From Richelia sinica FACHB-800 (GTDB lineage Bacteria > Cyanobacteriota > Cyanobacteriia > Cyanobacteriales > Nostocaceae): DNA of 46,694 bases. The notes below the pieces were generated by a model, which saw only the letters and a list, made by a program, of their open reading frames with translations, had not been told where the DNA came from and ran no database searches. The first letter of the stretch is position 1. The number at the start of each line of letters is the position of its first letter. Below are positions 39,607-46,694 of this stretch, piece after piece. The translations under genes and the position numbers were made by a program. The stretch is from the NCBI RefSeq assembly GCF_014698825.1, contig NZ_JACJTT010000042.1, positions 1 to 46,694 on the forward strand. Direction: 5' to 3'.

Positions 39607-39732
39607 CAGATGATTGATCAACTGATCCCAATTAAAAATTAAAAACTGATAACATATAAACCATCACACTTTTCAGCTTAACTCGCCAGCATCATCTTTT
39701 CAAATCGTTATTTTTGTTTCTTGTGTTCACCC

Positions 39733-40131
39733 ATGCTTAAACTAGAAGATATCCGTCAAGATGATAGTGGGGATTGGTTTATCAACATAACTAACGAAAT
39801 TGGTTTTGTGCTTGGTGATCAAGATAATCCTCCCACTGAAAATATCCTTAAGCTAGCAGAAGATATCATTAGCAAATTAGATCGTCTTGTTGTTGAATCA
39901 CTCGATTACATCGATATTTGGGTTGACCGAAATCGACCTGGCGTTGGTCGAAAGTACGAATTGTACACCGTCTTCATGATGCCAGAAGGTAAAGAAGTTA
40001 AACTTATATTTCACTTCCCTGAAGATGAAATGTCTGAATGGTGGGTATCCTTTAATATTCTCCGTTACCCTAAGTACGATGACAAACCAAGTTATTGGCC
40101 TGTGTCCTTTGGACGGAATCAGACTTATTAA
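39733..40131 (+). CDS. Conserved-looking hypothetical protein, acidic
   Basis: A 132-aa soluble acidic protein starting MLKLEDIRQDDSGDWFINITNEIGFVLG. Later parts read as alternating beta strands (KLIFHFPEDEMSEWWVSFNILRYP, YELYTVFMMPEGKEV). The frame is open from TTG 39721, but ATG 39733 is a better start. I do not recognise the family. The compact alpha+beta look, high acidity and aromatic content are reminiscent of immunity-type or effector-neutralising small proteins, but no toxin gene adjoins it, so this is only a shape comparison. It lies between the transporter-HEAT gene and a convergent SNase-like gene. Confidence 0.65.
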   Translation: MLKLEDIRQDDSGDWFINITNEIGFVLGDQDNPPTENILKLAEDIISKLDRLVVESLDYIDIWVDRNRPGVGRKYELYTVFMMPEGKEVKLIFHFPEDEMSEWWVSFNILRYPKYDDKPSYWPVSFGRNQTY

Positions 40132-40186
40132 TTTCATTTATTCTCAATGAGAGACGATTAATTACTCAGGTAAATTGTGGGAATTG

Positions 40187-40624
40187 CTAATTTTTTGAAT
40201 TACGTGGATTTAAATATTTCCACAAACCTAATCGCTTATTTTTCGCGTTAGCTTCTGCTATCAACAATTGAGTTTTATTTTCATCACAATCATCTAGATA
40301 AACTGCATCAACAACCGCCTGACCTTCTTCGACCAAACGCAAATTAACTGAGCGATTATCAACAAAAATTTCACCAACAGGAAGCTTCTGCTTCTGATCA
40401 GTTATTCCCCTGGTTCTAATGACAATGGGAGTACCAGATGGTAATAATTCCTTAACTCTTGCGGTTGCAGCTACACGGTCAGCTTTTGGCACTGTCTCTG
40501 GAATATTAATACAAGCTAAACTAACTACGGCTGTTTGTCCTTCATCATTGGTCACGCGAATTGTGTCCTTATCTATCACACCAACGATAGTTGCCAAAAT
40601 TAAAACAAAATTTACTAATTCCAT
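40187..40624 (-). CDS. Staphylococcal-nuclease-like (SNase/OB-fold) protein, catalytic residues altered
   Basis: A 145-aa protein with a hydrophobic N-terminus (MELVNFVLILATIVGVI) that could act as signal or anchor, followed by an SNase-like OB fold. VIDKDTIRV keeps the first metal Asp region, and INIPET corresponds to the GIDxPE motif, keeping the Glu. The usual Arg before it (VRLxGIDxPE) is Ser (VVSLACINIPE), and the second Arg of the DKYGR segment is absent (DQKQKLPVGE). LRLVEEGQAVVDAVY matches the C-terminal helix. Nuclease activity is therefore doubtful. The ATG at 40624 was chosen over GTG 40627. Confidence 0.78.
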   Translation of the reverse strand: MELVNFVLILATIVGVIDKDTIRVTNDEGQTAVVSLACINIPETVPKADRVAATARVKELLPSGTPIVIRTRGITDQKQKLPVGEIFVDNRSVNLRLVEEGQAVVDAVYLDDCDENKTQLLIAEANAKNKRLGLWKYLNPRNSKN

Positions 40625-40691
40625 CACTGTTTAAAAGTTGAAAACATCAGATAATTTTTGCATTATTCATGGGTAGATTCAACAAAAATAC

Positions 40692-42185
40692 TTAACCACA
40701 GAATTTATTTACATTTCGCCATACTTGATTAATATTTCTAGCAAATTGAATATGTGGTTCATCCTCAGCAATACTGAGGATATTGGCTTTTTCATCTTTT
40801 CCTAAATATGCCATCACTAGGTTCGCAGCTTCTAAACCAGTCACATAAGCCTTTTCTTGTGACCAAGAACCATGTCTATTAATAATCCAATCTCCACTCA
40901 TAAATACATTAGTTAAACTGGTTTTGGCTGGCAACATATAACGATAACTACCAGGGGCAAAATGGGTGACTGCATTTCCTAATCTAACCACACTCCTATC
41001 AATTACTTTTCCTTGTCTAAATCCTGGTACACAAGTTGCTAAATAATTGTGGACAATTTTGATAATTTCCTCATCATCTAAGTGCATAAATTGATTAGCA
41101 TGGTAGAAATCGACTTCGACAACCGTTTCTTCTTGATGTTTATACTCATCATGTAAAGCATTCAAATCAAAAAATGTCCAACCTGTAGTAGCATCAAAAC
41201 CAAAACAAGCATTAGAAGGACGAGGAATATCAATTTTTCTGTCAAACCATAGCCGCGTCGCTAAAACATCCACTGCCCCTAAATTGTGTAAATTTCTAAA
41301 TTCTGCGCGACTTTGTAAACTGGGGCTACTAGCAACAATTTTCTTCATTCCCGTGACACCCACGGCAAAAACCACCGCGTCAGCAGCGAAAACTTGATCA
41401 CCGCAAACTACACCTGTCACTTTGTCACCACCATCAACTATCACATCAGTAACTCGATGTTTAGGTAAAATTGTTCCCCCTAGTTTTTCTATCTTTTTTA
41501 CCCAAGGACGAAAGATTTTTTCACCGACAGTTCCCCGACACCAAACCACATCAAAATCTGGTTGATGAGCCAAAATGAAATAGTACAGCATTCCCAAAGT
41601 AGCCGCAGCTGAACATTGTTCACCAGGTGCAAATAAACCAACTAACAACATTGGTTCAAAGGCATCTTTATATAGGCGTGTGGAAGCCCCATAATTTCTA
41701 AATAATTCACGGGCAGTCATCAAGTCATACTTGTGCCAAACTGCCTCAGAATTATCAAAATCAACTACTGCATACAATAAAGGTAAGGCGCTGAGTCGGT
41801 CAATTAATGGTAATCTTTGGAATTTAGTATAAACAAAAGTGCCTAAAGGTGTCGGTAGTTGAGGTAAATCTTGAAAAATTGGTGATTCAACTTCCAAGCC
41901 AGCGGGAGAGTATTGGGCAGAACGAGTCCAGGTAGTAAAGGGATTAATATCTAATTCATTAATGAGAGCAAAAATATTTCTGTAAGGATACCAGAATCCA
42001 TGTATACCGGCTTCTACAGATTTACCAGATGCGGTTTGCCAACCTGCCACCAGTCCACCAGGATAAGGCCCTGCTTCTAGAAGAGTTACATCATAACCTT
42101 GTTTTACTAATTGGTAGGTAGCACCTAAACCAGCCCATCCCGCACCGACAACGACTACCCGTGGTTTTTGTAACTCTGTTGACAT
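40692..42185 (-). CDS. CrtQ/PDS-like FAD-dependent oxidoreductase
   Basis: A 497-aa flavoprotein of the amine-oxidase/carotenoid-desaturase superfamily. The FAD fold is VVVVGAGWAGLGATYQLVKQGYDVTLLEAGPYPGGLVAGW (residues 10-49); AGIHGFWYPYRNIFAL follows, and the C-terminal motif VFMSGDWIINRHGSWSQEKAYVTGLEAANLV is the second FAD contact. It is related to, but clearly distinct from, the pds product at 28359. Zeta-carotene desaturase or an isoprenoid-modifying role is possible; the substrate is not known. It stands alone, with a 352-bp spacer from the methyltransferase. No signal peptide. Confidence 0.8.
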   Translation of the reverse strand: MSTELQKPRVVVVGAGWAGLGATYQLVKQGYDVTLLEAGPYPGGLVAGWQTASGKSVEAGIHGFWYPYRNIFALINELDINPFTTWTRSAQYSPAGLEVESPIFQDLPQLPTPLGTFVYTKFQRLPLIDRLSALPLLYAVVDFDNSEAVWHKYDLMTARELFRNYGASTRLYKDAFEPMLLVGLFAPGEQCSAAATLGMLYYFILAHQPDFDVVWCRGTVGEKIFRPWVKKIEKLGGTILPKHRVTDVIVDGGDKVTGVVCGDQVFAADAVVFAVGVTGMKKIVASSPSLQSRAEFRNLHNLGAVDVLATRLWFDRKIDIPRPSNACFGFDATTGWTFFDLNALHDEYKHQEETVVEVDFYHANQFMHLDDEEIIKIVHNYLATCVPGFRQGKVIDRSVVRLGNAVTHFAPGSYRYMLPAKTSLTNVFMSGDWIINRHGSWSQEKAYVTGLEAANLVMAYLGKDEKANILSIAEDEPHIQFARNINQVWRNVNKFCG

Positions 42186-42430
42186 TTTATTTTCTCTTGA
42201 TTGCCATCTTTAAATTACTGTATCCGAATAATTGTTGCCAAAGCTACTTAAGTAGACCCTTGTAGTTTTATTCCCAGTCATCGAGTTGAGAAGCCCCCAA
42301 AGTCTTGTTGTATTCATATTTTTTTGGGTTTTTCTAGATGGAGGAGTAAGTTATGAATTGGGAATTTTGAATTTTTAACTCTGATGTTGATGAAGTTACG
42401 TAAAAGCTCTTGCAGTCAATGCTGAATAAC
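42186..42430. other. Divergent spacer, flavoprotein / methyltransferase
   Basis: Part of the 352-bp region between the two divergent genes. No gene, repeat or clear operator was seen; the promoter of the flavoprotein gene must lie at its left end. Confidence 0.4.
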
Positions 42431-42537
42431 ATGTATAACCCATAATAACTTAAACTTACTATGGCTCCCAAAAAATTAAAAGTATAGATAAAACTTCTGC
42501 TATTAAGCAAGATGACACAATATTAACTGGTAAGCCA

Positions 42538-43227
42538 GTGGGAACTTGGAATAAATTTCCTCACAATAAAACTGTGGAGACAATTTTAGAACTGGGTTGT
42601 GGCCATGATCGTGCCTCTTTACATCTTTCTAAAGCGAAAAATCTCCAGTGTAAAAAATATTATGGTATTGATATTTCTGAACCTTTATTAAGACGTTTGA
42701 TTAAATTTAAGCAAGAATATGATTTTTTCCCAGGTGCAGAATTTAACTTGATTTGTACTTCTGCGGAGATTTTACCGTTAGCAGATAATTCTATTGATTT
42801 GGTCATTTCTAACTGTGTATTTATGCACATTCCTGACCAACAATTGAGAAATTTAATGGCAGAAATAGCCCGTATAATCAAGCCAGGGGGAATGTTTGTT
42901 TTTAATCATTCTTTCCACAATAAAGCTTGTCCTTCTCATCAGATCCATAACTTTATTAGAAGACTCAATCCTGTGAGTAGAAATCCTGTATATCTTAAGC
43001 AATATTCAGCAGCGGAAATTACAGAGATATTAAACGATGCAGGGATGAAAAATAAATGTCCAGAATATGTAGTTGAACCAACTGCTGAATACGCTATTCT
43101 GCCAGAAACAATCAAGGGTATTCCTGTACCCTTTGCTAAGTCATTTAACCGCAGTTTGAAACCATCACAGGCTCAAAAGGAAAACTTAGCTTATGGTTTT
43201 AGTGCCTACAGTACACCTTTGGCATAA
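42538..43227 (+). CDS. Class I SAM-dependent methyltransferase, 5' end probably damaged
   Basis: A 229-aa protein with methyltransferase motif I (ILELGCGHDRASLHL, residues 17-31), YYGIDISE (motif II Asp), ILPLADNSIDLVISNCVFMHI and IARIIKPGGMFVFNHSF. From GTG 42538 the start is only 16 residues before motif I. The same frame is open back to 42454 with coding-like codons (GSQKIKSIDKTSAIKQDD...) but has no ATG, GTG or TTG. An ATG at 42431 opens MYNP and stops at once; a net shift of -2 or +1 would join it. The gene may be a recent pseudogene, or start at the GTG. The substrate is unknown. Confidence 0.7.
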   Translation: MGTWNKFPHNKTVETILELGCGHDRASLHLSKAKNLQCKKYYGIDISEPLLRRLIKFKQEYDFFPGAEFNLICTSAEILPLADNSIDLVISNCVFMHIPDQQLRNLMAEIARIIKPGGMFVFNHSFHNKACPSHQIHNFIRRLNPVSRNPVYLKQYSAAEITEILNDAGMKNKCPEYVVEPTAEYAILPETIKGIPVPFAKSFNRSLKPSQAQKENLAYGFSAYSTPLA

Positions 43228-43307
43228 TTTAATGCTGAGGAAAATACAACAGGTTTTCCCATTCCATACACTGCAATTCTCGGACATCCCAAAATAGAAA
43301 TACTGTG

Positions 43308-43333
43308 TTGGGTTAAGCTTTTGCTTAACCCAA
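43308..43333. terminator. Bidirectional hairpin between methyltransferase and pentapeptide genes
   Basis: TTGGGTTAAGC pairs perfectly with GCTTAACCCAA around a TTTT loop (11 bp), between two convergent genes. It may terminate both, or belong to the family of dispersed TTGGGTTA palindromes. Confidence 0.6.
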
Positions 43334-43407
43334 AATCCTGTTTAAATATTAATAGTGCGGTTTGCTTTGAAACTACAAATTTTACATAAGGATTTCTCAG
43401 CGTTAAG

Positions 43408-43977
43408 TTAACTGTGGACAGTTCCATCTGGCATAATTGCCCCCGTCAAAAATGCCTCGCTCATGTCTGTGTCGTCCAAATTTGCACCTGTTAGATTAAC
43501 TTCGCTCAAATTTGCTTCACTCAAATCTGCACCACTTAAGTCAGCACCTTGTAAATTTGCCTTCCACATCCGTACTCCACCCATTTTGGCACCACTTAAA
43601 TTTGCCCCTTGCAAATTAGCAGCAGAAATTGATGCCATATGGAGAATTGCATCACCTAAATCTGCACCACTTAAGGATGCACCACTTAAGTCTGATTCGT
43701 TCAAATTAGCGGTTGCTAATTTCGCCTGGGTTAAGTCCGCACCACTAAAAATGACTTCTGATAAGTTTGCTCCTTCCAGTTTTGCACCACGCAAATTGGC
43801 TTTACTGAAATTAGCGCCACTTAAGGATGCTGATGTCAAGTTAGCACCTCTGAGGTCGGCCCTACCAAAATCTACTCCACCTAAATTTGCTCCTTGTAGA
43901 TTTGCTTCTGGTAAAGCAATTCCCGTAAAGCTTCTTTCTCCTTTGCTGTATCTCACTAAGAGTTCTTGAACATTCAT
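43408..43977 (-). CDS. Pentapeptide repeat protein
   Basis: A 189-aa protein almost entirely made of pentapeptide repeats (A-(D/N)-L-x-G type: ANLQG, ADLRG, ANLTS, ANFSK, AKLEG, ADLSG and others), from residue about 22 to 180. It should fold as a right-handed quadrilateral beta-helix. The N-terminal 20 residues (MNVQELLVRYSKGERSFTGI) form a capping segment typical of cyanobacterial members. There is no signal peptide, so it is cytosolic. Function is unknown; unlike the protein at 16419 it has no extra domain. The complementary strand has a long open frame only because the repeat has no stops there. Confidence 0.92.
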   Translation of the reverse strand: MNVQELLVRYSKGERSFTGIALPEANLQGANLGGVDFGRADLRGANLTSASLSGANFSKANLRGAKLEGANLSEVIFSGADLTQAKLATANLNESDLSGASLSGADLGDAILHMASISAANLQGANLSGAKMGGVRMWKANLQGADLSGADLSEANLSEVNLTGANLDDTDMSEAFLTGAIMPDGTVHS

Positions 43978-44395
43978 AGCTGCTTAATTCTCATGTATTG
44001 ACTATGGGTTTAGGGTTTGACAATTTTGTTTGATGTTGATTTGTCTGAAATAGGTGGTTGCTGCTAAGGATGAAGTTGTCAACACTCACATAATTATTGG
44101 ATAATATTAGCAGGTATTCCTTTTAACAAAAAACTAATATTAAAGGTTATATTTTTCAATTAAGTTGCCAATATTGAGTATGAATAATAAAATATTATAC
44201 TGTTATTAAAAGATGCTAACTATTGGTAAAAAAGTAATAATAAAGTTTAAATGCTTCCTCAGTAACTGTGTATAAATTGGAGGTTGTTTAATATATTTTA
44301 GGGATTTATTTATCTATATTATAGCGAAATTAAAAGGTGTGATCAGCTAAATTATATGAGGTGAATTGTCCTGAATTTTTCTCAAATAGAAAGTT
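43978..44395. other. AT-rich spacer upstream of the pentapeptide gene
   Basis: 418 bp with very high AT content (44080-44340 in particular) and no coding signal. It contains the promoter of the pentapeptide gene. No repeat was recognised. Confidence 0.4.
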
Positions 44396-44800
44396 TTATA
44401 AGTTGGTAGAAATTGCTTGGACCGGACAGGTGGGAATACATTGCTCACAAACGATACAACGCGATCGCGTGAATGTGAGTTTAGCGGACTCTGGATGTAG
44501 GGAAAGGGCTTCTGTGGGACATACTCCAGTACACAAACCGCAGTGAACGCAGATATCTTCATCAATGACTATTTCCCCTAAGCTATGGGAAACATGGATA
44601 TTTTGCGATCGCATCCAATCGATAGCTGCATCTAGTTGATCAATATCCCCAGAGAGTTCCACAACTAACTTGCCAATTTGATTAGGTGCAACTTGAGCGC
44701 GAATAATATTAGCCGCTACGTTAAAATCCTTAGCCAGTCGATAGGTGACAGGCATTTGAATGGCACGCTTGGGAAAAGTGAGGGTAATTCGTTTCTTCAC
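44396..44800 (-). CDS. NIL-domain 4Fe-4S ferredoxin-like protein
   Basis: A 134-aa protein with an N-terminal NIL (ACT-like) domain (residues 1-76, KRITLTFPKRAIQMPVTYRLAKDFNV...) and a C-terminal 2x[4Fe-4S] ferredoxin domain. The cluster cysteines are C84, C87, C90 and C94 (CVHCGLCTGVCP) and C115, C118, C121 and C125 (CIVCEQCIPTCP). The NIL domain usually binds small ligands such as methionine in MetN; here it may make the ferredoxin respond to sulfur or methionine status, which is inference. It is soluble and transcribed alone, away from por. Confidence 0.9.
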   Translation of the reverse strand: MKKRITLTFPKRAIQMPVTYRLAKDFNVAANIIRAQVAPNQIGKLVVELSGDIDQLDAAIDWMRSQNIHVSHSLGEIVIDEDICVHCGLCTGVCPTEALSLHPESAKLTFTRSRCIVCEQCIPTCPVQAISTNL

Positions 44801-46055
<1,255 letters not shown>

Positions 46056-46133
46056 TCGTCAAGAAAATTTCCTGCATTAACCACTCCACGCTGGTACAGG
46101 TGGATAGTGAAAAATAGCAAAAAGTCTCTTTTG

Positions 46134-46163
46134 AGGATGTGTCGCGATATTGTGACACATCCT
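46134..46163 (+). terminator. Terminator of por
   Basis: AGGATGTGTC at 46134-46143 pairs perfectly with GACACATCCT at 46154-46163 (10 bp, 10-nt loop), followed by TATTATTG. It is 79 bp after the por stop codon. Confidence 0.65.
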
Positions 46164-46311
46164 TATTATTGAATAGTAGGGTGCTTCCTTAACACACTGA
46201 TTGATATAGCTGTAGACAAGGCAGGTAGGACATTAACTACAACTACTCAACTACCATTTAGTCGAAACTCACGGCAAATCTGTTACCTGTCACATGCTGT
46301 ATGTCGTTAAA

Positions 46312-46694
46312 TCAAACAAATTGAATATCCGAGGTAACTAAAAAGTCTACTGGTTTATTTTCTAGGGTGACAAATTTAGTACCCAAGAAGAACAAATCAC
46401 CGTTTAAGTTGTTATAGCTGAACTGATTTAATGAGGTAGCACCAAATCCAATTTGGTCAATTTGTATTTTGTCACCTTGATTCCACTGAAAGTCTTTGAT
46501 GATATCAACACCCTCCCAGATATTATGGAATACAAATTTATCAGCGCCTAGTCCACCAGTGAGAGTATCATGACCATTTCCACCATAGAGAATATTATTG
46601 CCACTGTTACCAGTGATGACGTTATTTTTGTTATTGCCTGTACCGTTAATATGGCTATAACCGGTTAATTTCAGGTTTTCTAAACCAAATCCCA
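46312..46694 (-). CDS. RTX (hemolysin-type) calcium-binding repeat protein, C-terminal fragment
   Basis: A minus-strand frame that runs off the right edge of the window; about 127 C-terminal residues are visible. They include GTGNNKNNVITGNSGNN and GGNGHDTLTGG-type nonapeptide repeats (GGxGxDxLx), which form a Ca2+-binding parallel beta-roll, then LGADKFVFHNIWEGVDIIKDF and a final beta domain ending DIQFV and a TGA stop. This is the usual end of type I-secreted RTX proteins, which carry an uncleaved C-terminal secretion signal. The start and any enzymatic domain lie outside the window. Confidence 0.85.
   Translation of the reverse strand, partial: GFGLENLKLTGYSHINGTGNNKNNVITGNSGNNILYGGNGHDTLTGGLGADKFVFHNIWEGVDIIKDFQWNQGDKIQIDQIGFGATSLNQFSYNNLNGDLFFLGTKFVTLENKPVDFLVTSDIQFV

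Noticed and set aside
43463-43969. 168-codon open frame opposite the pentapeptide protein
   Set aside because: It exists because the repetitive pentapeptide codons read without stops on the other strand; the Lys/Ala/Pro/Ser repeat product is a mirror of the real gene.

Overview
The window is chromosomal DNA from a filamentous, probably heterocyst-forming cyanobacterium of the Nostoc/Anabaena/Dolichospermum group. Support: oxygenic-phototroph genes (light-dependent protochlorophyllide reductase, phytoene synthase and desaturase, heme oxygenase, an ABA4-like protein), several cyanobacteria-typical families (DUF760, DUF3181, DUF5331, NIL-ferredoxin), many HIP1 octamers (GCGATCGC), short heptameric tandem repeats, and moderate-to-low GC with AT-rich spacers. 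No prophage, complete insertion sequence, CRISPR array or rRNA was seen. There is one tRNA.

Layout. 1-5 kb: a four-gene minus-strand cluster (sulfotransferase, Asp-box beta-propeller membrane protein, APS kinase, glycosyltransferase-like protein) that looks like a dedicated PAPS-dependent sulfation module. 5-13 kb: mutT, a DUF760 gene, then dps - carB - a group 2 sigma factor, all on the minus strand. 13-17.7 kb: small conserved genes (2TM, DUF3181, a 69-aa protein), an ABA4-like membrane protein paired with a CobW GTPase, and a pentapeptide-repeat protein fused to a DUF559-like nuclease domain. 18-23 kb: ho1, glmM, a MITE-like element, cysK, a [2Fe-2S] protein and a DUF5331 gene. 23-27 kb: ygfZ, an outer-membrane-like protein and an amino-acid-type ABC binding lipoprotein, then a repeat cluster and tRNA-Ser(GCU). 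27-33 kb: overlapping pds-crtB (first carotenoid steps), rlpA, nagZ and ilvN. 33-40 kb: a BON protein, an alpha/beta hydrolase, infC and a 1023-aa transporter-HEAT fusion. 40-46.7 kb: a degenerate SNase-like protein, a CrtQ/PDS-like flavoenzyme, a methyltransferase with a damaged 5' end, a pentapeptide protein, a NIL-ferredoxin, por, and the C-terminus of an RTX calcium-binding protein cut by the window edge.

Most of the window is ordinary housekeeping and photosynthetic DNA. The parts most worth a second look are the sulfation cluster, the pentapeptide-nuclease fusion, the His-type ferroxidase centre in Dps, the transporter-HEAT protein with a terminator-like hairpin in its leader, the SNase-like protein lacking catalytic arginines, and the 5'-decayed methyltransferase. 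All functions come from reading sequence motifs by eye; no database search was run.
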